Assembly (NCBI RefSeq): GCF_004827385.1
Contig: NZ_SRXN01000035.1
Coordinates: 1-64,000 of the forward strand
Length of the DNA: 64,000 nucleotides
Direction of reading: 5' to 3'
DNA from: Ensifer sp. MPMI2T
GTDB taxonomy: Bacteria > Pseudomonadota > Alphaproteobacteria > Rhizobiales > Rhizobiaceae
Part shown: one piece after another, positions 1 to 7,662 of the stretch
How the letters are laid out: each line of letters opens with the position of its first letter
Position numbering within the stretch: the first letter of the stretch is position 1
Notes under the pieces: model-generated
The model's database searches: none
Told to the model about the DNA's origin: nothing
What the model saw: the letters and a program-made list of their open reading frames with translations, nothing else
Position numbers and translations under genes: made by a program

Positions 1-1332
1 ATTTCTGTTTTATTTCTTAGTTTTCTGTTGTCGACAGCTCTCATTCCCGCCGCTGCTCAGATGAGCAAGAAAGCACCCAACGGCAAGGACTTTGACGCCA
101 CGGTAGCCGAGCAGGCAAAGCGGTATCTGGAGGAAGGACGTGAGACCTTCCGTTTCGACACATTCGGTAGCGAGGATTTTTGGGGCGGCAAGCTCGAGCT
201 TCACGAGGCGATAGCGGGCGAAAAGGCCGGCGGCGTCGGACCGGGCCTCAGCCCGGAAAAGGCTCTCGAACTCGGGTTGAAAGTCGATGTGAACGCGATC
301 CCGAAGGCGGTGGCCGAGGCGCTGAACAAGGGCGAGGTCGATCTCAAGGACCCGGCCAGCACCCTCGTCCTGCTCAAGTCCAATGCCGTTGTCGGCGTGA
401 CCGGCTTCTTCAGCGACGATGGCAAGACGTTAAGGTCCGTCGGCATCCAGTGCTCCCTGTGCCATTCGACGGTCGACGACGCCTATGCCCCCGGTATCGG
501 CCACCGCCTCGACGGCTGGCCCAACCGTGACCTCGACATCGGCGCGATCGTCGCCTTGGCGCCCGATCTCACCGCCTTCACCGACATGCTGCAGCTTAGC
601 GAGGAAGAGGTGAAAAAGGCGCTCGCGGCCTGGGGACCTGGGAAATTCGATGCCGAGCTCAATCTCGACGGCAAGGCCTTCCGGCCGGACGGCAAGACCG
701 CCGCCACGCTCAATCCTCCGGCGTTCGGGCTGGCGGGTGTGAACAACCACACATGGACCGGAGCTTGGGGCACGGTCAGCTACTGGAACGCCTACGTTGG
801 CAACTTGGAAATGCACGGGAAAGGCGTCTTCTACGATCCGCGGCTGGACGATGCCAAAAAATATCCGGTCGCCGCCAGAACGAAGCAGGGGCACAAGCAG
901 GACAAGGAGGACCGGATCACCGCCAAGCTGCCTGCGCTCCACTTCTACCAGCTTGCGCTGCCGACTCCAAAACCGCCGGAAGGCGCCTTCGACAGTGCCG
1001 CCGCGGAAAACGGAAAGGCCCTCTTCAACGACAAGGCCAAATGCGCCACCTGTCACGTTCCGCCGATCTTCACCGAGCCGGGATGGAACTTGCACAAGGC
1101 GGAGGAGATCGGGATCGACGATTTCCAGGCGATGCGGTCGCCGGATGAACGATACCGCACGGCGCCTCTTCGTGCCCTGTGGGATATGGACAAGATCCAC
1201 AAGGGCGGATTTTACCACGACGGTCGGTTCGCCACCCTGCGGGACGTTGTGGACCATTACGACCGCCACCTCGATCTCAAGCTGACTGACCAAGAAAAGA
1301 GCGACCTAATCGAATATCTAAAGTCGATTTGA
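1..1332 (+). CDS. Di-haem c-type cytochrome, secreted (5' end outside window)
   Basis: The reading frame is open from the first base, and the first 20 or so codons encode a hydrophobic stretch ending in PAAAQ that looks like the tail of a Sec signal peptide, so the true start lies upstream of the window. Two CxxCH haem-attachment motifs are visible: CSLCH with its first Cys codon at 451 and CATCH at 1042. The C-terminal half (GKALFNDKAKCATCH, then a conserved GGFYHDGRFATLRDVVDHYD) resembles the cytochrome c peroxidase/MauG-like group, which sits in the periplasm and exchanges electrons with small carriers. The HiPIP-type gene 46 bp downstream is a plausible redox partner. Whether it is a peroxidase or only an electron carrier cannot be told from sequence alone. 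Confidence 0.8.
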   Translation: MSVLFLSFLLSTALIPAAAQMSKKAPNGKDFDATVAEQAKRYLEEGRETFRFDTFGSEDFWGGKLELHEAIAGEKAGGVGPGLSPEKALELGLKVDVNAIPKAVAEALNKGEVDLKDPASTLVLLKSNAVVGVTGFFSDDGKTLRSVGIQCSLCHSTVDDAYAPGIGHRLDGWPNRDLDIGAIVALAPDLTAFTDMLQLSEEEVKKALAAWGPGKFDAELNLDGKAFRPDGKTAATLNPPAFGLAGVNNHTWTGAWGTVSYWNAYVGNLEMHGKGVFYDPRLDDAKKYPVAARTKQGHKQDKEDRITAKLPALHFYQLALPTPKPPEGAFDSAAAENGKALFNDKAKCATCHVPPIFTEPGWNLHKAEEIGIDDFQAMRSPDERYRTAPLRALWDMDKIHKGGFYHDGRFATLRDVVDHYDRHLDLKLTDQEKSDLIEYLKSI

Positions 1333-1378
1333 TCTGTGCTTTCAGGTCACGCGCGGTCGCACGACGGGAGGAAAGATC

Positions 1379-1717
1379 ATGAAAAAGCACCATGACGATG
1401 TGAAGCACAAGTCGACAGCCGGAGATTCAACCCGAGAGCTGTCCCGGCGGAATTTTTTGAAGATCTCGGGGACCGGGGCTGCAGTTGCCGGAGCCGTCGG
1501 ACTCACCTCTTGCATGACAAGTCCGCGTATGGCGGCGCCCGTGGCTCGTGGCGCGGGAACTACCCCGAAGCGTGAGGCGGCTTACCAGAATTCTCCCAAC
1601 CGGGGCCGCCGCTGTGCCGGATGCACCCATTTCCTCGAGCCAAACGCGTGCGAGATCGTTGCCGGCGAGATCAGCCCCAACGGCTGGTGCCGCTTTCACG
1701 AACCGCGGCGGACCTGA
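1379..1717 (+). CDS. Tat-exported high-potential iron-sulfur protein (HiPIP-like)
   Basis: A 112-residue protein with a twin-arginine signal (SRRNFLK, residues 22-28) followed by an Ala/Gly-rich hydrophobic segment. The C-terminal part carries four Cys at 79, 82, 91 and 104 in the spacing C-x2-C-x8-C-x12-C, matching the small HiPIP family that binds one 4Fe-4S cluster and carries electrons in the periplasm. Tat export fits a cofactor loaded before secretion. A GGAGG-like ribosome site lies a few bases before the ATG. It follows the di-haem cytochrome with a 46-bp gap, so the two probably form an operon and an electron-transfer pair; the pairing is inference. Confidence 0.85.
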   Translation: MKKHHDDVKHKSTAGDSTRELSRRNFLKISGTGAAVAGAVGLTSCMTSPRMAAPVARGAGTTPKREAAYQNSPNRGRRCAGCTHFLEPNACEIVAGEISPNGWCRFHEPRRT

Positions 1718-1794
1718 GGGATTGAGCGGATAGATCGACGCTAGTTCGTTGGAACATAGGTCTGTGTTTGATTGCGCAAGTGGAGGACAGAAGA

Positions 1795-2073
1795 ATGAAA
1801 TGCGTTCTCATGTTGGCGCTGGGCATCAGCGCAGGCACACTGCTCGTGACAGCGGCAGGTGCCCAATCCCCCTCGCAGGCTCGTGGTGCAACGGCAACTT
1901 TGCATCCCGGCCATCAAGGGCACCTGTCGAGCGGTCAGACATATCCGGGCAAACCCGCGACGGACTGGCACGATGGTGACCCCTACGCGACCGGCCCTGG
2001 CGGCTATGCCCAGCAGCAAAGTGGTGGCGCAAACGCTCAGCGGAACAGCACCACCGCACCGTCTGGCAACTAA
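1795..2073 (+). CDS. Small secreted protein, hypothetical
   Basis: A 92-residue protein preceded by a GGAGGA site nine bases before the ATG. Residues 1-23 form a clear Sec signal (MKCVLMLALGISAGTLLVTA, then AGAQ). The mature part is short, polar and low in complexity (Gly, Gln, Ser, His, Thr), with no recognisable domain or Cys. It lies 78 bp after the HiPIP gene in the same direction and may belong to the same transcript. I do not recognise the family and assign no function beyond export. Confidence 0.6.
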   Translation: MKCVLMLALGISAGTLLVTAAGAQSPSQARGATATLHPGHQGHLSSGQTYPGKPATDWHDGDPYATGPGGYAQQQSGGANAQRNSTTAPSGN

Positions 2074-2307
2074 CCTTCGGCGATTAGTCCCCGCCGATTA
2101 GGGCGGCGATTCTGGCAAGAGGCTCCGAAACGGCAGTTGAATTGGCGCCGCTGCTTCAAACGGGTACTCCGAATAGTTGAATCCGCTCCCGCCGAGCTTA
2201 CCGGAGGATGATTAAGAGATAAGGCCTGCTCCCGGCAGACATTGGCTGGCTCTGCCAAAAGTGCAATCCTCGGCCGAGAGCGGACCTCGCATGTCCATGA
2301 ACGGCAA

Positions 2308-4071
2308 TCAGCGTTCGGGCAATCCTGCTTGCCGCAAACCCTCGGCCATTTGATCTTGCCACTGCGGTATGTTTTGAAACCAGGGCAGCGCTCGATACCA
2401 CTCGATTGTAAATCCTGGCTCGGCCGCCAATAGCTTCTGTGCGGCCCATCGGGCGGTCTCCAAGTCGCCGCTCATCGCTGACCAGGCGGCGAGGTGGCGA
2501 TAGGACCAGGTCACGTCAGGATAGCTGTTGATGACCTCTTGGACTATCGCGATGGCTTGTGAAAGATAACCTTGCATGGCCAAGGAAAAGGCCATCCCTA
2601 ATCTCATGTTGAATGCGAGCGGATCTCTTGGGCTCAGGGTCATCCCACGCTGGAAGCGTTCCGTAGCGCGAGCGGCTTCGCCCTTGTAGATCGCGATCCA
2701 GCCCAGGCGCGCCCATGCCCAGGCATTGTTTGGATCAAGCGCAAGCGCCTTTTCGATAAGGGTGGTGGCGCGCACTTGATCGCCGCAGATGCTCATTGCC
2801 GCGCCGGCGGCAGTGAGCGCGGTTGGATCATCGCTTATCGAGCCTGCAGCTTCAACCGCTGCGCGCGCCTTTTCCAGCTCAAGTTCCGGTTGTTCGGTCC
2901 ATAGATAGGAGGCGTTCGCGGCGTGGCACCACGCCAAAAGTGCATGCGCACGGCCGTAGCCGGGATCGACTGCGATCGCTTGCCGAAGCAGTTCGATTGC
3001 CTGGTTGTTGGTATGCTTGCGACGGCCCCAAAGGTTCGGGTAGGCGCGCATGACCAGATCATAGGCCCGCAGACTGGTCGGCGGCTTGCGCTTGGCCAGC
3101 TCGATCTCGGCATCGCGGATGGCCGGATGAATGGCGCCTGCCACGTGCGCCGCGATCCGATCCTGGAACTCGAAGATATCTTCGATTGCGCCCTCGTAAC
3201 GATCGGACCAGAACTGAGTCCTTGTCTCCGCATCGACCAGTTGCACGGAAATGCGCAGTCGGTCGCCGCCCCGGCGAACGGTGCCTTCGACCACATAATT
3301 GACGCCGAGCTCCCTGCCGACGTCACGCACGTCAACGAAGCGTCCCTTGTAGGTGAATGCGGACTGTCGCGCGATTACAAAGAAATCCCTAACGCGCGAG
3401 AGCGCGGCGGTGATCTCCTCTACAACGCCGTCCACGAAGTATTCGTCGCCCGGACCGCTGAGGTTGTCGAAGGGCATGACGACGATCGACGGCTGGTCCT
3501 TGCCACGGCGGGCCGCAAGTGATGGAGCGGACGCGGTGCCGCCTTCGACAGGCGTCTCTTGCTGCCAATCGACCCGAAAGACGAAAATTGGCCGGGGGAT
3601 ATTCTTGAAGCTGCGCTCGCCGAGGCTGGTCAGCGTGAACGGCACCTTGCCGTCGAGATGCTCGCGCACCGATCCGGAAATGCAGATACCTGACGGAGCG
3701 GCGATCTCCTGCAGGCGTGCCGCGATATTCACGCCGTCGCCGAGGAGATCGTCTCCCGACACAACGACGTCGCCCAGATTGACGCCGATGCGATATTCCA
3801 AGCGGCGATCGGGTGGGAGGTCTTCTGAGAGTCTGAAAAGACGGCGCTGGATTTGTACTGAGCACCGGACGGCCTGAACCGCGCTTGGGAACTCGGCGAC
3901 AAGGCCGTCACCTGCGTTGCCGAAGATACGGCCGCCATGCTCGCTAACCAATTCGGCAATCCGACCGCGGCATAGATCGAGTGCGCGAACCGTACCCTCT
4001 TCGTCGAGCGCCGCAAGGCGGCTGAAGCCGGCAACATCGGCTGAAAGGATGGCTGCAAGCTTTCGATCCAC
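2308..4071 (-). CDS. Class III adenylate/guanylate cyclase with TolB-like and TPR domains
   Basis: N-terminal class III cyclase domain (about residues 1-170) with both metal-binding Asp in place (LSADVAGFS and GNAGDGLVAEF) and the Asn/Arg pair in GVNIAARLQ. A TolB/FlgO-like domain follows (PSIVVMPFDNLSG to WSDRYEG), then TPR repeats to the end. It would make cAMP or a related nucleotide and is probably cytoplasmic, as I see no strong membrane segment. I prefer the GTG start at 4071, with GGAG upstream, because homology begins there (VDRKLAAIL) and the length then matches the related protein at 28353-30119. An ATG at 4227 would add 52 unconserved residues. Transcribed alone, facing away from the small secreted-protein gene. 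Confidence 0.85.
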   Translation of the reverse strand: MDRKLAAILSADVAGFSRLAALDEEGTVRALDLCRGRIAELVSEHGGRIFGNAGDGLVAEFPSAVQAVRCSVQIQRRLFRLSEDLPPDRRLEYRIGVNLGDVVVSGDDLLGDGVNIAARLQEIAAPSGICISGSVREHLDGKVPFTLTSLGERSFKNIPRPIFVFRVDWQQETPVEGGTASAPSLAARRGKDQPSIVVMPFDNLSGPGDEYFVDGVVEEITAALSRVRDFFVIARQSAFTYKGRFVDVRDVGRELGVNYVVEGTVRRGGDRLRISVQLVDAETRTQFWSDRYEGAIEDIFEFQDRIAAHVAGAIHPAIRDAEIELAKRKPPTSLRAYDLVMRAYPNLWGRRKHTNNQAIELLRQAIAVDPGYGRAHALLAWCHAANASYLWTEQPELELEKARAAVEAAGSISDDPTALTAAGAAMSICGDQVRATTLIEKALALDPNNAWAWARLGWIAIYKGEAARATERFQRGMTLSPRDPLAFNMRLGMAFSLAMQGYLSQAIAIVQEVINSYPDVTWSYRHLAAWSAMSGDLETARWAAQKLLAAEPGFTIEWYRALPWFQNIPQWQDQMAEGLRQAGLPER

Positions 4072-4308
4072 AGCGGTGACCGCTCCTGCGGCGCCGATCT
4101 CGTTGGACTCAATATGCGCGCATCTTCCCACATACACAGATGTTTGTCGCCAGCGAGATCGGATGAAAGACCGCTTTTGGGCGTGGTCACGTCGTCCCCG
4201 CAGCCATGCTGCATGACAGGTTTCCACCCAATGCGGACCATGCCATCCTGAGGTGCAAGGTCCGCCTCGGCCAGAAGGGCGACATTCGTCATCGGCAAAA
4301 GCGCCAGT

Positions 4309-4776
4309 TCACGACCGCTTGAGTGCCGGGTCGTCGAGCGCCGGATTGTAGAAGAGCGAGAGCGTCAGGCTTCGCGCGATGCGCTCTGCCGTGGCCATGA
4401 ACCAGGCCTTCGCGTCGTTGTTCGGTGCAATGTCGTCAAGCGTCGCGGCAAAGAGCGCCAGCCATTTCGGGAAAAGCTCCGGTGACATGTTGGCAATGCC
4501 GAGATGGGCCTGGACCGGCTTTCCGCCATAGGCGCCGCTGCGGAAGGCGACGGAGGACCAGAAGCTTTTCATCTTCTCCATGTGCTCCGGCCAGCGCCCC
4601 GAAAGCCTTGCGTCGAACACGGGACCGAGCTCCGGATGCGCGAGGACCCGGCCATAAAACGTATCGACCAACCGACCGATGAACGCGTCGTCGATCCCGA
4701 GTGCTTTCATTTCCGCTTCCGCGCGTTCGCGGATCGCTCCGGGTTGCGCAGCTCGACCCTGCAGTTCGTCGTTCAT
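4309..4776 (-). CDS. Group III truncated haemoglobin
   Basis: A 155-residue protein of the truncated haemoglobin fold. The segment FIGRLVDTFYGRVLAHPELGPVFDARL and the following WPEHMEKMKSFWSSVAFRSGAYGGKPVQAHLGI contain the expected helices, the conserved FW pair and the proximal His in AHLGI typical of group III (P-type) truncated haemoglobins. Family members bind O2 or NO and are linked to nitrosative stress or oxygen handling, but the role here is unknown. The frame is open further upstream to 5025, but that extension runs through a repeat and is not conserved, so I take the ATG at 4776. Confidence 0.85.
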   Translation of the reverse strand: MNDELQGRAAQPGAIRERAEAEMKALGIDDAFIGRLVDTFYGRVLAHPELGPVFDARLSGRWPEHMEKMKSFWSSVAFRSGAYGGKPVQAHLGIANMSPELFPKWLALFAATLDDIAPNNDAKAWFMATAERIARSLTLSLFYNPALDDPALKRS

Positions 4777-4891
4777 TCCATCGCCCAGTTCGGCCGCATC
4801 TGCGGTCCACGTTATATAGACATTGCGGATCTCGCGCCAAGAGCTGTTCCCGGCAGATGTGCGAACGGTAAAGACTTCCCGTCTCATCTTC

Positions 4892-4958
4892 ATTCCTGTG
4901 ACAAGCACAGGAATTGGGAGGGTGCGGCGGTCCAATTGGACGCGCGGCGCTGTAGGAT
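4892..4958. repeat. Intergenic palindromic repeat (partial)
   Basis: A perfect inverted repeat with arms ATTCCTGTG and CACAGGAAT at 4892-4914, followed by a GTCCAATTGGACGCGCGGCG block ending in CTGTA. The same arrangement recurs at 30868-30972, so this is a member of a dispersed repeat family and not a site specific to this gene. Confidence 0.7.
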
Positions 4959-5028
4959 CTAAGGAAGATGCAGTCGTCTTGCTGCCCTTGTCGGTCGACG
5001 ACCAGAAACCGATGGTAAAGGACACCCA

Positions 5029-5799
5029 ATGAAACTCGGCTTCATCGGCACCGGCGCGCTCACATCCGCGATTGTTGCCGGGCTAAAATCCCTTGCGGAT
5101 AATTCCGTCTCCATTCTCCTGTCGCCCCGTAATGCGGAAATCGCGGCAGGTCTGGCTTCCCGCTATCCGGACGTGCGCGTGGCAGGCGATAACCAGGCGG
5201 TTCTCGACAATTGCGACACGGTCATGCTCGCGGTTCGGCCGCAGGTTGCGCATGAAGTGCTATCAGAATTGCGGTTCCGGCCCGACCATCACGTCGTCAG
5301 CCTGATCGCCACGTTGTCGCGCGAGGAAATCGCGGATATGAGCGCGCCTGCGGAAAAGGTGACGAAAGCGCTTCCGATGCCGATGATCGCTTACGGGCAG
5401 GGCGCGACAATCATCTGCCCGCCCGAACCGAGTATCGCCGCTTTGTTCGGCAAGCTCGGAAAGGCGATCGAGGTAGAGGATGAAAGCGAATTCGACGCGC
5501 TGAGCGTCGTCACCGCGACCTATGCCACCTATTTCAAATACCTCGATACGATCCATGGCTGGCTGAAAGACCACGGCGTTGGCGAGGCGAGGGGGCGCGA
5601 CTACATCGCCGCCCTGTTCAAGGCTCTCGCGCACGCACCGGAAGCGGCGCCAGAGGCCGGCTTCATGCATCTGGCGGAAGAATATGCAACGCGTGGCGGG
5701 ATCAACGAACAGGTCTTGCGCGAACTGACGGACCGCAAGCTGTTCGATGCCTTCGCGCAAAGCCTGGATGGCGTGCATCGGCGCATTTCGAAAACTTGA
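5029..5799 (+). CDS. Pyrroline-5-carboxylate reductase-like NADP oxidoreductase
   Basis: 256 residues. An N-terminal Rossmann motif (MKLGFIGTGALTSAIVAGL) and the VMLAVRPQ and KALPMPMIAYGQG segments place it in the ProC/F420-dependent NADP oxidoreductase family. ProC reduces pyrroline-5-carboxylate to proline. The C-terminal dimerisation region carries GFMHLAEEYATRGGINEQVL, which fits the ProC pattern of a conserved TxGG-like turn. Length is close to ProC (about 270). It may be a divergent paralogue acting on another imine, since genomes of this group usually have a separate housekeeping proC. It is divergent from the truncated haemoglobin gene across a repeat. Confidence 0.75.
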   Translation: MKLGFIGTGALTSAIVAGLKSLADNSVSILLSPRNAEIAAGLASRYPDVRVAGDNQAVLDNCDTVMLAVRPQVAHEVLSELRFRPDHHVVSLIATLSREEIADMSAPAEKVTKALPMPMIAYGQGATIICPPEPSIAALFGKLGKAIEVEDESEFDALSVVTATYATYFKYLDTIHGWLKDHGVGEARGRDYIAALFKALAHAPEAAPEAGFMHLAEEYATRGGINEQVLRELTDRKLFDAFAQSLDGVHRRISKT

Positions 5800-6307
5800 G
5801 CGGTGACGGCGACCACTTCAGCGATCGCCGGAGGAGAAGCTTTGCCGTACCGCAACCGACGAGGCGCAGCTACTGTCATGTACTGTGGCGTCTGATAACA
5901 CGCGCGCGGCTAACTCTTCGAAATGACGCGATTCCGGACGGAAAGCCGTTGCACGCTTTTCTTCGAATTGCCGTGCGTCCTTTAGGACGCACAAAGGACG
6001 CTGTAACTCTTTGAATCTACGCATCGTGCTTAGCTATTACACTATTGCGAGTTGAGCTACTCCGGGCAATGCCCGTAGAAGATTTCTCGCAAGAATTCAT
6101 GAGAGACATCGTGATGGGACTGATGGCGTGGTCCTTCTTGGCAGCATTGGTGCCGCGATTCGCCTATCAAAAATGGCTCACCTGCCAAGGTGCCGGACAT
6201 GACTTCGATGCTCTCGACCCGGCGAAGTGTCCACAGAAACAATGCAGTTCGAGGATACCCACGCGCAGGCGCTTCGGGTAGCGTGCGCATCAGGGTTAGG
6301 AGGACAC
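5800..6307. other. Gene-free stretch with partial RIME
   Basis: 508 bases without a convincing gene. The only structure I recognise is the partial repeat at about 5965-6030. The frame leading into the downstream gene is open from 6227 but lacks a good ribosome site until 6308. Confidence 0.6.
5965..6030. repeat. Partial RIME-type element
   Basis: Contains the palindrome GTGCGTCCTTTAGGACGCAC, then AAAGGACGCTGTAACTCTTTGAATCTACGCATCGTGC. The second part matches the linker and second-arm start of the elements at 23107-23208 and 36978-37081. The outer left arm is degenerate. Confidence 0.7.
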
Positions 6308-7606
6308 ATGGGCCTATCAGATATTTTCGGTCGACTGGTCGCACTGATCGGCGCCGTAACAATCCTTTTGCGGCACCGAGACGGTGATTCCCTGGAACCG
6401 GCCTATGGCAGCGCACCGAAAATCCCGAGAGCCAAGCCGCAGGGCATTCCGACCCTGAAAATGCCGACAGCCAAGGGATGGTCAGCGGAGCAAGTGCCGA
6501 CTGCGGCGGCCGGGCTCAAGGTGAACGCATTCGCGGCCGGGCTCAAACATCCCCGTTGGATTCACGTGTTGCCGAATGGCGACGTACTGGTCGCCGAGGC
6601 ACTGAGCGAGCCGGGGGGCATCAAATCGGCCTTCGACTACGCCATGTTCAGCACGATGAAGCGCGCCGCCGCAGTGGGCGCAAGTCCGAACCGCATCACG
6701 CTGTTGCGGGATGCGGATGGCGACGGTGTGGCCGAGATACGCACGGCATTTCTCGAGGGACTCAATCAGCCGTTCGGCATGGCGTTGCTGGGCGATAGGT
6801 TGTATGTCGGCAACACAGACGGGGTGGTTGCGTTCCCGTATGAAACGGGCGACGCGCGTATCAGCGCGACAGGGCGAAAGCTTACGGACTTCAAGGCCGG
6901 CGGGCATTGGACGCGGAGCCTGCTTGCGAGCCGCGATGGACGAAAGCTTTTCATCGGTGTCGGTTCGCTCAGCAACATAGGCGAGCGCGGCATGGCGGCA
7001 GAGGAAGGACGGGCCGCCATCCACGAGCTTGACCTCGAGAGTGGTGAGCGCCGCATATTTGCCTCCGGCCTGCGCAACCCGGTGGGCATGGCGTGGGAGC
7101 CGACGACAGATGCACTCTGGACGGTGGTCAATGAGCGCGACGGCCTAGGCGACGAGACGCCTCCCGACTATCTGACATCAGTGCGCGACGGCGGCTTCTA
7201 CGGATGGCCCTATTGCTACTGGGGGCAGATCGTGGACGACCGGGTGCCGCAGGACCCGGCGATGGTCGCGACCGCCATAACGCCGGACTATGCGTTGGGC
7301 GGGCACACTGCATCGCTCGGGCTTTGCTGGCTTCCCGCAGGCACTCTGCCCGGCTTCCCCGACGGTATGGTCATCGGGCAGCATGGCTCCTGGAACCGCA
7401 GCACGCTGCGCGGCTACAAGGTTGTCTTCGTGCCGTTCGTGAATGGACGTCCAGCCGGGCCGCCGCGTGACATTCTGAGCGGGTTCCTTTCGCCTGACGA
7501 GCGGGCGTCCTATGGTCGGCCGGTTGGAGTTGCCATCGGCCCGGATGGCTCGCTGTTGGTGGCGGACGATGTCGGCGATGTGATCTGGCGCGTGACGGGC
7601 GAGTGA
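6308..7606 (+). CDS. Membrane-anchored or secreted sorbosone/glucose dehydrogenase-like beta-propeller
   Basis: A 432-residue protein with one N-terminal hydrophobic segment (residues 4-22), then a six-bladed propeller of the PQQ-dependent sugar dehydrogenase/L-sorbosone dehydrogenase family. Supporting segments are KHPRWIHVLPNGDVLVAEA, NRITLLRDADGDG, LNQPFGMALLGDRLYVGN, FASGLRNPVGMAWEP, NERDGLGDE, GGFYGWPYCYWG and IGQHGSWNRS. Family members oxidise sugars or sugar aldehydes in the periplasm using PQQ. No PQQ biosynthesis genes are present here. The start at 6308 is chosen because AGGAGGA lies seven bases before it. Confidence 0.85.
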   Translation: MGLSDIFGRLVALIGAVTILLRHRDGDSLEPAYGSAPKIPRAKPQGIPTLKMPTAKGWSAEQVPTAAAGLKVNAFAAGLKHPRWIHVLPNGDVLVAEALSEPGGIKSAFDYAMFSTMKRAAAVGASPNRITLLRDADGDGVAEIRTAFLEGLNQPFGMALLGDRLYVGNTDGVVAFPYETGDARISATGRKLTDFKAGGHWTRSLLASRDGRKLFIGVGSLSNIGERGMAAEEGRAAIHELDLESGERRIFASGLRNPVGMAWEPTTDALWTVVNERDGLGDETPPDYLTSVRDGGFYGWPYCYWGQIVDDRVPQDPAMVATAITPDYALGGHTASLGLCWLPAGTLPGFPDGMVIGQHGSWNRSTLRGYKVVFVPFVNGRPAGPPRDILSGFLSPDERASYGRPVGVAIGPDGSLLVADDVGDVIWRVTGE

Positions 7607-7662
7607 GGCTGAACGCGCAACGGGTGCCGCGCACCGCAGGGGAATGCCGTTGCACGCCACCA

